Assembly: GCA_963842295.1 (NCBI GenBank)
Contig: CAWJFY010000006.1
Span: forward strand, 217,739-281,738
Direction: 5' to 3'
From: JAJNBA01 sp963842295
Lineage (GTDB): Bacteria > Actinomycetota > UBA4738 > HRBIN12
DNA length: 64,000 nucleotides
Of the stretch, positions 15,720-22,527 are shown in pieces (within the stretch, counting starts at the first letter, position 1; each line of letters starts with the position of its first letter). The notes beneath the pieces were generated by a model. It was not told where the DNA came from and did no database searches. It was given only the letters and a program-made list of their open reading frames with translations. A program made the translations under genes and the position numbers.

Positions 15720-16439
15720 CTAGGCCGCCGCCTCCCACAAAGCGTCTCCCGGCTCGCTCGGTATCGTGCCCTCGACCTCCAGAGTGATCAGGACGCGATC
15801 GAACCTCGATCGATCGAAAGGCACCTCCACCACGGTGACGCCCGTGCTCGGGACGAACGTCTTCGCGAACACGGTGTTCACGCCGTCGGAGAGCCAGATC
15901 CCGTACACCTGACCTGCAGGCGGTGGCGGCACGTCGTCGCCGAGCAGGTAGAAGCGATCGACGTCGGGAGCGGTGACCTCCGACACCGGAGCTGGGTCCG
16001 CGGCATCGGCTCCGACCAGCCGCGCGCTGTCGGCGTCGGGAAGCTGCGAGTACCGCAGAGCCCGCGCGAACAGATCGTTCCGATCCTGGAGGTCTCCGGC
16101 GCGGAGCAACTGTGAGACGGCCAGGCCACCGGCGACCAGGACCACCGCCATGCCTGCCGCGAGGCCCGCCCAGCGGGCGGCCGCGGGACGACCGGTCCGG
16201 GGTTCGAGCTCACGATGGAGGCGGGGAAGCAAGGTCTCGGGGGGCGCGATCGGATCCGCTGCGAAGGCGAGGTCGGCCACGGTGTCGCTGAACGCAAGCA
16301 GGGTCTCGCGGCACCTCTCGCAGCCCGGAACGTGGTCTGAGAGCAGCCCGTCGGCCTCCGTCGCATCCTCGCCGGAGAGGCTCCGCAAGGCGTAGCCCGC
16401 CATCAGCTCGTCGATACGGTCGTGCTCGTGCGGGTCCAT
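15720..16439 (-). CDS. membrane anti-sigma factor with zinc-finger (ZAS-type) domain
   Basis: A 239-residue anti-sigma factor. The N-terminal domain has His36, Cys40 and Cys43 in HVPGCERC, the zinc-binding His-x3-Cys-x2-Cys pattern that holds an ECF sigma factor inactive. One membrane span follows (about residues 88-110, AGLAAGMAVVLVAGGLAV), then an outer-face domain of the RskA C-terminal type (GIWLSDGVNTVFAKTF, VVEVPFDRSRFDRVLITLE). ATG 16439 was preferred to TTG 16472. It lies directly after the sigma gene, its expected partner. The 273 bases to the DUF4331 start hold no gene I can support and should contain its promoter. Confidence 0.87.
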   Translation of the reverse strand: MDPHEHDRIDELMAGYALRSLSGEDATEADGLLSDHVPGCERCRETLLAFSDTVADLAFAADPIAPPETLLPRLHRELEPRTGRPAAARWAGLAAGMAVVLVAGGLAVSQLLRAGDLQDRNDLFARALRYSQLPDADSARLVGADAADPAPVSEVTAPDVDRFYLLGDDVPPPPAGQVYGIWLSDGVNTVFAKTFVPSTGVTVVEVPFDRSRFDRVLITLEVEGTIPSEPGDALWEAAA

Positions 16440-16478
16440 CGGCGACCCCGACCTCGATCCCGGCGGCTCCAAAGGCCT

Positions 16479-17045
16479 TCAGTCCTCCTGCTCGAGGGCG
16501 CGCCGGAGCTTCCGGAGCGCCGCGAACGTTCTGGTCTTCACGGTGCCGAGGGGGATGCCGAGCTCCTCGGCGATCCGTACCTGGGTCATGCCTGCGAAGT
16601 AGGCCATCTCCAGCACCTGCCGTTGCTCTGCTGAGAGGTCTGCGAGCGCATCCCGGACCTCGCGGCGACGCCGTGCGACGAAGTCCTCGTCGACGACGCG
16701 TTCAGAAAGGTCTTCGCCCGCGACGGGCTCGAGGTTCGCCGCTCGATCGTGTCGCGCGCGCAACCGCTCCTCGCGTCGGATCGTATCGACCGCCCGATGA
16801 TGGACGAGCGACAGGAAGAAGCTCCTGAAGGCGCCACGGGCCGCATCGAACGCCTCGGGTGCGCGCCAGAGCGCGAGGAACGCATCGTGGACCGCATCCT
16901 GTGCCAGCAAGCGTTGTCCCGTGAGCCGATACGCGATCCCGTAGGCGGTGGGCGAATATCGCCGGTAGAGCTCGTCGAACGCCCCTCGGTCGCCGGCGGA
17001 AAGGCGCCGGTGAAGTTCCAGATCCTCCCGGTCGCCGTCTCTCAT
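16479..17045 (-). CDS. ECF-family RNA polymerase sigma factor
   Basis: A 188-residue extracytoplasmic-function sigma factor. Region 2 (about residues 20-85) shows FDELYRRYSPTAYGIAYRLTG and DAVHDAFLALWRAPEAFDAARGA; region 4 (about 125-180) shows LSAEQRQVLEMAYFAGMTQVRIAEELG, GIPLGTVKTRTFAALRKLR, the -35-recognition helix. There is no region 3 and no C-terminal extension. ATG 17045 fits the domain start; upstream codons would overlap the divergent glutaredoxin gene. It is co-transcribed with the anti-sigma factor and the signal is unknown. Confidence 0.93.
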   Translation of the reverse strand: MRDGDREDLELHRRLSAGDRGAFDELYRRYSPTAYGIAYRLTGQRLLAQDAVHDAFLALWRAPEAFDAARGAFRSFFLSLVHHRAVDTIRREERLRARHDRAANLEPVAGEDLSERVVDEDFVARRRREVRDALADLSAEQRQVLEMAYFAGMTQVRIAEELGIPLGTVKTRTFAALRKLRRALEQED

Positions 17046-17063
17046 GCTCTTGGCGCGGGAAGC

Positions 17064-17069
17064 TACCAT
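17064..17069 (+). promoter_or_regulatory. -10 box TACCAT
   Basis: TACCAT is followed by exactly seven bases and the ATG at 17077, which points to a leaderless transcript and fixes the start among three nearby in-frame Met codons. It lies in the short divergent region next to the ECF sigma gene. Confidence 0.42.
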
Positions 17070-17076
17070 CGCCTCC

Positions 17077-17340
17077 ATGCAACGGCGCCCCATGTATCGC
17101 CGCCCCATGCACCGGGTCGTCCTGTACTCCCGCGCGGGGTGTCATCTGTGCGACGTGGCTCGCGAAACGATCCTGTCGGAGCGGACGCGGCTCGGATTCG
17201 AGTTCGCGGAGGTCGACATCGAAGGCGACGACGACCTCGAGTTGGAGTATGGGATCCGGATCCCCGTGGTCGATGTCGACGGGGAAGAGGCCTTCGAGAT
17301 CAGCGTCGACCCTGGAAAGCTCGCGCGGTTGGTGGGATGA
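17077..17340 (+). CDS. glutaredoxin/thioredoxin-like small redox protein
   Basis: An 87-residue thioredoxin-fold protein of the glutaredoxin-like DUF836 type. The active-site CHLC pair is Cys22/Cys25 in LYSRAGCHLCDVA. Then comes FEFAEVDIEGDDDLELEYG, the conserved cis-proline in GIRIPVVDVDGEEAFE, and a C-terminal helix. It would reduce disulfides in the cytosol. In-frame Met codons at 17077, 17092 and 17107 compete; 17077 is preferred from the -10 spacing although its first 11 residues are not conserved. The gene lies upstream of rex. Confidence 0.85.
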   Translation: MQRRPMYRRPMHRVVLYSRAGCHLCDVARETILSERTRLGFEFAEVDIEGDDDLELEYGIRIPVVDVDGEEAFEISVDPGKLARLVG

Positions 17341-17367
17341 ATGCGCCAGTCCGCAAGGCTCGTGCAC

Positions 17368-17374
17368 TTGTGAA
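17368..17374 (+). promoter_or_regulatory. Rex half-site TTGTGAA upstream of rex
   Basis: TTGTGAA matches the left half of the Rex operator consensus but lacks a recognisable right half four bases later. It lies 20 bases upstream of the TAGGCT -10 box of rex. Weak evidence for autoregulation. Confidence 0.3.
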
Positions 17375-17393
17375 TGCTGCGGCCGATTTCGGC

Positions 17394-17399
17394 TAGGCT
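17394..17399 (+). promoter_or_regulatory. -10 box TAGGCT of rex
   Basis: TAGGCT is followed by exactly seven bases and the ATG of a short upstream reading frame at 17407. The same hexamer occurs next to the Rex operator at 36051-36056. Confidence 0.45.
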
Positions 17400-17406
17400 C
17401 ATGGAG

Positions 17407-17433
17407 ATGAGCACGGGATCGCATCGGCCGTGA
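17407..17433 (+). CDS. possible leader peptide overlapping the rex start (8 codons)
   Basis: A reading frame of eight codons (MSTGSHRP, then TGA at 17431-17433) starts at the predicted first base of the mRNA, and its stop overlaps the GTG of rex in another frame. It could couple rex translation to a leaderless start. Alternatively it is the true N-terminus of Rex separated by a one-base deletion, since MSTGSHRP-VTDRSIPEATV would look natural for actinobacterial Rex. Confidence 0.35.
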   Translation: MSTGSHRP

Positions 17434-18113
17434 CGGATCGGTCGATACCCGAGGCGACGGTCGGACGGCTGCCGAGGTACCTCCAGGCGCTCGGCGGGAT
17501 GGCCGCGGAGGGGATCGTGGTCGCCTCCTCCGAGGACCTGGCTCTCGCCGCCGGGGTCACGTCCGCCAAGGTCCGCAAGGATCTCTCGCATCTGGGCTCG
17601 TACGGCACTCGCGGGGTGGGCTACGACGTGGCGTACCTGATCCACCAGATCCGTCGGGAGCTCGGACTCACCCAGGACTGGGCCATCGCGATCGCCGGCA
17701 TCGGGAACCTGGGACACGCCCTCGCCAACTACAAGGGCTTCGGTGCCCGCGGCTTCCGCGTCGCGGCTCTCGTCGACATCGATCCGGGAAAGATCGGCGA
17801 ACGGGTGGGCGACATCGAGGTCCTCCATGTCGACGCGCTCCCGGAGCTGGTGCGAGAGCGGGGGATCGCGATCGGCGTCATCGCGACTCCCGCGACAGCC
17901 GTCCAGGACGTCGGCGATCGCATGGTCGCCGCGGGGATCCGGTCCATCCTGAACTTCGCGCCCGCCCCGCTCGTCGCCCCGGCCGGGGTGTCGGTCCGGT
18001 CGGTCGATCTTGCGGTGGAGCTCCAGATCCTCGCCTACTACGAACAGCGCAAGGCGGCGTTGGCCGACGTTCGGCGAGGCGGCGGGACGGTGGCGTTCGC
18101 CCCGACCCGGTGA
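17430..18113 (+). CDS. rex: redox-sensing transcriptional repressor Rex
   Basis: Rex represses respiratory genes when NAD+ is high and lets go of DNA when NADH binds. The 227-residue protein has the N-terminal winged helix (IPEATVGRLPRYLQAL, then SSEDLALAAGVTSAKVRKDLSHLGSYGTRGVGYD) and a C-terminal Rossmann domain with GIGNLGHALANY for the dinucleotide. A C-terminal helix (ELQILAYYEQRK) swaps in the dimer. The start GTG 17430 overlaps the stop of a possible leader peptide. Operators of the Rex type occur in this window at 23049, 36059 and 52880, so its likely targets are encoded here. Confidence 0.95.
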   Translation: MTDRSIPEATVGRLPRYLQALGGMAAEGIVVASSEDLALAAGVTSAKVRKDLSHLGSYGTRGVGYDVAYLIHQIRRELGLTQDWAIAIAGIGNLGHALANYKGFGARGFRVAALVDIDPGKIGERVGDIEVLHVDALPELVRERGIAIGVIATPATAVQDVGDRMVAAGIRSILNFAPAPLVAPAGVSVRSVDLAVELQILAYYEQRKAALADVRRGGGTVAFAPTR

Positions 18114-18138
18114 GGGTGCGCACAGGGCAGCGGACCGA

Positions 18139-18160
18139 CGATCGCGCTACTTCGCGATCG
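18139..18160. terminator. small hairpin between convergent rex and the bc operon
   Basis: CGATCGCG (18139-18146) and CGCGATCG (18153-18160) form an eight-base-pair stem around CTACTT. It lies 26 bases after the rex stop and overlaps the stop codon of the 35-residue gene on the other strand. No T-run; a weak candidate. Confidence 0.35.
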
Positions 18161-18254
18161 TGATCCAGAGCACGAAGAGGACGACCAGGATCATCACTCC
18201 GAGGAGGATGAATTGGATGCTTCCCTGATCGAGGAGTGGTACCTGAGCTAGCAC
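18147..18254 (-). CDS. 35-residue single-span membrane protein, candidate small bc-complex subunit
   Basis: GTG 18254 to TAG 18149-18147 encodes 35 residues: a short polar start (MLAQVPLLDQGS), one membrane helix of about 19 residues (FILLGVMILVVLFVLWITI) and the end AK. An AGGAGG ribosome site lies seven bases before the GTG, the strongest in the operon and hard to explain by chance. It is the last gene of the cytochrome bc operon, 34 bases after the 243-residue membrane protein. Small one-helix subunits such as PetG and PetN of the b6f complex have the same size, so a structural role in this complex is a reasonable inference. No sequence family recognised. Confidence 0.68.
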   Translation of the reverse strand: MLAQVPLLDQGSIQFILLGVMILVVLFVLWITIAK

Positions 18255-18288
18255 GCTCCCACCTCCTCTCCCGATCGCCGGTCGCCCA

Positions 18289-19020
18289 TCACGCGGGTCC
18301 GTACCAGGGCGGGGCGGCCCCGCCGGTGAGGAAGTCCTTGCGCTTGCGCTCCGCGGCGTCGAGCAGCGGCAGATGGACCGCGAACAGGATCACCGAGCCG
18401 GCGAGGAACATGTAGGAGTACTTCGGGACGCTCCCCTCGTCGTAGTACAGGGACACCGTCCAGAGCGGCCCCCCATCGAGGAAGTGGGCTTGCGCGACGG
18501 CGAGCCGGGCGCCCCCTGACGTCGCGAAGTGAAGGTCGTCCACGGCGAAGTCGACGCCGGTGACCGCCCTCGGGTCCGTACCCGGGATCTCGAGTTCCAG
18601 ATTGGCCTCTTCGGCGAGGAAGTCGGTCACGATGCCGCCCACCGACTGCACATCCGCGGTCTGCCCCTGTTCCGGCTCCTTCCAGGGCTCGCTCGGGTAG
18701 CTGCGGAAGGCCTCGTACCGATCGCTCGTCTCACCGGTGGATGCGAGGATGGGGACCCAACTGGGCTCCGCTCCGCGCGGTCCGAGATTGACGGGCGTGT
18801 CGGGACCCTGCGAGTAGAAGCCGAAGGCCCAGAGGGCGGAGAGGACGATCATCCACCCTGAGAATGCGACCATCACGACGAGGTAGCTCATCCAGCGGCC
18901 GAGGACGGCGGTCAGGATGAGATACACGCTCCCTATGAAGAGCGTGAGCGCCATGAGGACCACGCCAGCACCCTTGGCGAGGACCCCGCAGTCGACGTTG
19001 AAGCCGAGGCAGGTGTCCAT
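18289..19020 (-). CDS. membrane protein of the cytochrome bc operon, unknown
   Basis: A 243-residue protein with two N-terminal membrane spans (VVLMALTLFIGSVYLILTAV and YLVVMVAFSGWMIVLSALW), a hydrophilic region of about 130 residues on the outside, and a C-terminal span (YMFLAGSVILFAVHLPLLD) with a basic end. It carries no heme or metal motif that I can see. The ATG overlaps the stop of the cytochrome c gene (ATGA), so it is translated with the complex and is probably an accessory subunit or assembly factor. Confidence 0.75.
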   Translation of the reverse strand: MDTCLGFNVDCGVLAKGAGVVLMALTLFIGSVYLILTAVLGRWMSYLVVMVAFSGWMIVLSALWAFGFYSQGPDTPVNLGPRGAEPSWVPILASTGETSDRYEAFRSYPSEPWKEPEQGQTADVQSVGGIVTDFLAEEANLELEIPGTDPRAVTGVDFAVDDLHFATSGGARLAVAQAHFLDGGPLWTVSLYYDEGSVPKYSYMFLAGSVILFAVHLPLLDAAERKRKDFLTGGAAPPWYGPA

Positions 19021-19724
19021 CAAGGGTCCCTGGGGTTGCTGGTCGGGTTCTCGAGCGCCCGGGCGGACGCCTCCTCGTTCAGACAGACGTTGTCCTCGAA
19101 CGGCACGTTCTTCGAGGAAAGATCCACCAGGTACACGACGATGTCGTTGATCTGCTGGTCGTCGAGGGCGCCTTCGAATCGGATGCTCCACGAGGGCATG
19201 ACGGGCGGCCGGCCCTCAGAGATGACTTGATAGATGTCGTCGACCGAATAGATCGCCGGGTGGCCCGTCGAGGCGCCGCCGCAGACCGTCGTCAGGTCGG
19301 GCGGGAACGCGAACGTGGCTCCCGCTTGCACGATGCCGCCGGTCAGATCGGGTCCGTGGCACCGGACGCATCCCACCCCAAGCTGATTCTCCTCGGAGAA
19401 CGGAAGGACCGCCCTCTCGCCGCGGTCGAGGGCCAGCTCCTTCAGCTCGTGCTCCTGGTTCAGGTTGGTCGAGGGCTCGAAGATCCACGTCGCCGGGAGC
19501 CAGACGACGAAGAACGCCAGCATGACCACGCTCCAGCCTTGAAGCTTCTGGAGTAGGGGAGTCTCGAGGGCGGCGTCGGACGGACCTGGTTTCAGCGCGT
19601 CGGGGATGTCCGGTCCCGTCTCGCGGGTGCGTTGCCGGAGCGCCAGCCCGGCGATGGCCGCGACCGTGATGAGCGCCCCCGCGATCGCGAGCCCTATCCC
19701 CGCCGCCGTCGACAGTGCGAGCAT
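19020..19724 (-). CDS. membrane-anchored monoheme cytochrome c of the bc complex
   Basis: A 234-residue c-type cytochrome that takes the place of cytochrome c1/f in this bc complex. There are two spans (residues 7-29 and about 64-81), then a soluble heme domain with CVRCH at 119-123 and a likely Met ligand in PPVMPSWS. GGALDDQQINDIVVYLVDLS-type text is the usual C-terminal helix of class I cytochromes. It would take electrons from the Rieske centre and pass them to the caa3 oxidase. It lies directly downstream of the Rieske gene. Confidence 0.87.
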   Translation of the reverse strand: MLALSTAAGIGLAIAGALITVAAIAGLALRQRTRETGPDIPDALKPGPSDAALETPLLQKLQGWSVVMLAFFVVWLPATWIFEPSTNLNQEHELKELALDRGERAVLPFSEENQLGVGCVRCHGPDLTGGIVQAGATFAFPPDLTTVCGGASTGHPAIYSVDDIYQVISEGRPPVMPSWSIRFEGALDDQQINDIVVYLVDLSSKNVPFEDNVCLNEEASARALENPTSNPRDP

Positions 19725-19739
19725 CGCTCTCGTCCGCCC

Positions 19740-20456
19740 CTATCCCGGCGCCACGCAGAAGGCGCCCTGCGGAGGTTGGTCGATCGTGTCGGTGCCGCGG
19801 GGAGGTCCGAGGACGACCTCGGAGGTGTCGACCATCACGCGGCCTCCCGAGATCTCCATGTGGAAGCGATCCATCCCGCGTGGGGCCGGGCCGAGCTGGT
19901 ACTCACCGGCCTGGTTGTACTTCGAGCCGTGGCACGGGCACTCGAACCACTTCGACTGGCCGCAGAACGGCACCCGGCAGCCGAGGTGCACGCACCGCTG
20001 GTAAAGCGGCATGATCCCCTCGCCGGCCACACCCTCGTTCGCGTAGTCGATGCCGCCCTTCGGGGTGCCGTTGTACGGCACGATATAGAAGCGGCCCGTT
20101 CCGACGTAGAACGGCTCACCCGAGCTGACGGCGGCCCTGATCTCGTCCAACGGGCCCGCGTCGATCAGCGCGCCGAAGCCCCCCTTGAGGCTGGGCCACA
20201 GGAACGCGATCGACGCGCCCCCGAAGTCGGCGGCGAACACGAGGAGCGACGTGATCAAGGACTTCCGGAAGAAGTCTCGACGCGACACGGCCGGCGCCCG
20301 TGTGGGAGGCGTGGGGAGGCCCGCGGCTCGCGCCCGGGTGGCGGCGACGGCATCCTGTTGCCGCTGGTAGGACCGGAGGGAGATCACGAAGAACGCGATC
20401 GCGAAGATCAAGACCGCCAGGAGAGCGGCGATCGCAGCGACGAGTCCGGCAGACAC
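19740..20456 (-). CDS. qcrA: Rieske iron-sulfur protein of the bc complex
   Basis: The 2Fe-2S subunit that takes the first electron from menaquinol. Ligand motifs are CVHLGC (Cys155, His157) and CPCHGS (Cys173, His176), with the two further cysteines for the disulfide. The N-terminus is unusual: one span at residues 3-27, a 30-residue linker, then SRRDFF, a twin-arginine-like stretch, and a second span. GTG 20456 is chosen because GAGGA lies eight bases upstream; GTG 20471 overlaps the preceding stop but has no ribosome site. Confidence 0.93.
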   Translation of the reverse strand: MSAGLVAAIAALLAVLIFAIAFFVISLRSYQRQQDAVAATRARAAGLPTPPTRAPAVSRRDFFRKSLITSLLVFAADFGGASIAFLWPSLKGGFGALIDAGPLDEIRAAVSSGEPFYVGTGRFYIVPYNGTPKGGIDYANEGVAGEGIMPLYQRCVHLGCRVPFCGQSKWFECPCHGSKYNQAGEYQLGPAPRGMDRFHMEISGGRVMVDTSEVVLGPPRGTDTIDQPPQGAFCVAPG

Positions 20457-20467
20457 GGCGAGCGTCC

Positions 20468-21304
20468 TCACAGCTCGAAGAACACCCCCTGGGCCCACGG
20501 CCAGATCCAGTTGTAGCCAGGGCCGCGGAAGAACGAGCCGATGATCGTGAGCACGGCGCCGAACATGAACATCATCGTGAACAGCGTGAGCGCGATCTTC
20601 CTATCGCCAGGGCGGGTGCTGGGGTTCCTATCGACGAACGGCACCGCCGCGAGTCCGACGAGGATGAAGGTCGGGATCGAGATCCCCGCGACCATCGGGT
20701 GGAAGTAGCGCAGCAGCTCCTGGAGTCCGAGGAAGTACCAGGGCGCCTTCGACGGGTTCGGCGTGAGGTTGGCGTTGGCCAGCTCCCGCAGCGGGGCGTT
20801 CACGAAGGTGGAGAAGACCACCAAGCCCACCGAGAGCACGAACATCGCCACGAACTCTTCGATCAGCAGGTGGGGCCACACGTTCACCCGGTCGCCCTGC
20901 TCGCGCTCGACCCGCTGGATGCCTTCCGGCGGCACCAGCGCCAGCAGCCGGTGCTTGTCCGGTGCTCCCTTCTTCGGCGTCGGGATATTGCCGGTCGGGA
21001 GCGGCGCGGTTCTCGTCGGGGCGCTCACGGGTGCGGCTGCCACCATGGCGGCCTGGCCGGCCGGCGCAGCGGCCGCCGGTACGGCAGCAGCCGCCGCGGG
21101 CGCCTGCACCGGAGCCTCTCCGTTGCCACCGGCGGCCGCCGCGGGCGGAGCGCCTTCCTCTTCGGGATGCGCAGCCTTGTAGGCCCGCACGGCGGCCGAC
21201 CGGGCCCGACCGTCGGCCACGCGCCGGTCCGTGCCGGCGTCGAGCTGCTCCTTGAGGACGCGCTCGAAGACCTCCTGATCGAGTGGGGTGTCGTCGCGTG
21301 CCAT
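20468..21304 (-). CDS. cytochrome b C-terminal domain protein (subunit IV-like) with N-terminal extension
   Basis: A 278-residue protein carrying the C-terminal half of a split cytochrome b. It has three spans from about residue 150 on (FVAMFVLSVGLVVFSTFV, SIPTFILVGLAAVPF, IALTLFTMMFMFGAVLTII). The quinol-site motif PEWY reads APWYFLGLQE here, so the usual Glu is replaced by Ala, and a Glu follows in GLQE. The first 50 residues are charged and helical and the next 50 are an Ala/Pro-rich linker, an extension not found in ordinary subunit IV. AGGAGG six bases upstream supports ATG 21304 over GTG 21307. Confidence 0.88.
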   Translation of the reverse strand: MARDDTPLDQEVFERVLKEQLDAGTDRRVADGRARSAAVRAYKAAHPEEEGAPPAAAAGGNGEAPVQAPAAAAAVPAAAAPAGQAAMVAAAPVSAPTRTAPLPTGNIPTPKKGAPDKHRLLALVPPEGIQRVEREQGDRVNVWPHLLIEEFVAMFVLSVGLVVFSTFVNAPLRELANANLTPNPSKAPWYFLGLQELLRYFHPMVAGISIPTFILVGLAAVPFVDRNPSTRPGDRKIALTLFTMMFMFGAVLTIIGSFFRGPGYNWIWPWAQGVFFEL

Positions 21305-21314
21305 CACCGGCCTC

Positions 21315-22085
21315 CTAGAGCGGTCCCGAGATCCCGCCGTCCTTGCGGATCCGCCAGAAGTGGACCGACAGGAACAGCACCAAGACGAACGGAAGGGCGA
21401 GGACGTGGAGCGTGTACCAGCGCAGCAGCGTCTCGGGTCCGACGACCACGCCGCCCAGCAGCAGGAAGTTCGCCTGTTTCGCGATGAACGGCGAGTAGCC
21501 CGCGAGCGAGGTGCCCACGGTCACGGCCCAGATCGCCAGCTGGTCCCACGGGAGCAGGTAACCCGTGAACGACAGGCCGAGCGTGAGGAAGAGCAGGATC
21601 ACGCCAACGACCCAATTGAACTCGCGCGGGGGCTTGTAGGCACCGGTGTAGAACACGCGCGCCATGTGCAGCGTGACGCTGAAGACCATCAGGTGCGCAC
21701 CCCATCGATGGAGGTTCCGTACGAAGTCGCCGAAGAACACCGTCGTTCGGATGTTCTGCATGTCGGCGTAGGCCGGCGCGCCACCGATGTCGGCCATCGG
21801 CCGGTAGAAGAACATCAGGAAGATCCCGGTGACTGTGAGCAGGATGAAGAGGAAGAACGACAGGCCGCCCAGGCAGAACGTGTAGGTCAGCTTCAGCCCG
21901 TGACGCTTCACCTTCACCGGGTGGAGGTGGTACAGCACGTTGTTCATCGTCGCGAGCGCGCGGTCGCGCGACGTGTCCTTGTAGCCCTTCCGGAAGATCG
22001 AGCCCGGCCGGAAGATCGACTTCCATACCTCGGTCTCCCGGAGACGATCGCCGAGCTCGCTCGGCGACGGGGGCTTCAGCTTCAA
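21315..22085 (-). CDS. qcrB: cytochrome b6-like N-terminal subunit of the bc complex
   Basis: A 256-residue four-helix cytochrome b that carries the two b hemes. Ligand pairs are visible: HRWGAH...LH (13 residues between) in helix B and LHVLAL...VH with 14 residues between in helix D, the spacing of b6 rather than mitochondrial cytochrome b. Cys71 in TFCLGG matches the b6 cysteine that covalently holds heme ci in b6f and in Bacillus-type complexes. The start is TTG 22085, supported by GAGAGGGGG six bases upstream. The partner half is encoded next. Confidence 0.92.
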   Translation of the reverse strand: MKLKPPSPSELGDRLRETEVWKSIFRPGSIFRKGYKDTSRDRALATMNNVLYHLHPVKVKRHGLKLTYTFCLGGLSFFLFILLTVTGIFLMFFYRPMADIGGAPAYADMQNIRTTVFFGDFVRNLHRWGAHLMVFSVTLHMARVFYTGAYKPPREFNWVVGVILLFLTLGLSFTGYLLPWDQLAIWAVTVGTSLAGYSPFIAKQANFLLLGGVVVGPETLLRWYTLHVLALPFVLVLFLSVHFWRIRKDGGISGPL

Positions 22086-22113
22086 CGGGTTCCCCCTCTC
22101 GCGGTCGGCACGA

Positions 22114-22509
22114 TCACTCCTCGGCCGCCTGGGACGTCGGAACCTCGGCCATCGTCCGTTTGCCGCCGGAACCCTCCGGCAGCCGCGCATAGTACAGCGT
22201 GTCCGTGGGGCACCGGTCCACGCAGACGGAGCACCTCGTACACGCGTTGTCGTCAACGACGAAGATCGCGGACGAGGTGAGCACCTCGGCCTCCGAGGCA
22301 GGCGTCTCGGAGTCCTCGACGATGTCGGGTGAGAGCATGAAGATGCAGTTCCACGGACAGACGTCCTCGCACGCCCGGCACAAGATGCAGTTGTCGGGAT
22401 CCAGCATCAGGTGCTTCGGCGACTTCACGCCTTGTGCGAGCCAGGCAGGGTCGACCGCCTCGAGCGTGTAATCCTCGTGGATGTCGACTTCGGTCTTGGT
22501 GAACGGCAT
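22114..22509 (-). CDS. 2[4Fe-4S] ferredoxin-type protein in the bc operon
   Basis: A 131-residue soluble iron-sulfur protein. Cluster one is bound by CILCRACEDVCP (Cys41, 44, 47, 51) and cluster two by CTRCSVCVDRCP (Cys90, 93, 96, 100), joined by a 35-residue linker. A short acidic N-terminus (EVDIHEDYTLEAVDP) could be a docking surface. No membrane span. It is the second gene of the bc operon, directly before the b6-like subunit, so it probably feeds electrons into or draws them from this complex. This is unusual for respiratory bc complexes; the role is inferred from position. Confidence 0.87.
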   Translation of the reverse strand: MPFTKTEVDIHEDYTLEAVDPAWLAQGVKSPKHLMLDPDNCILCRACEDVCPWNCIFMLSPDIVEDSETPASEAEVLTSSAIFVVDDNACTRCSVCVDRCPTDTLYYARLPEGSGGKRTMAEVPTSQAAEE

Positions 22510-22527
22510 CTTTCTTCCCGTGGCCTC

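Noticed and set aside
15447..15738. A 77-codon frame on the minus strand between the anti-sigma and DUF4331 genes
   Set aside because: Arg/Pro/Gly-rich text without structure, no ribosome site, and it overlaps the anti-sigma stop; the region is better read as the promoter area of DUF4331.
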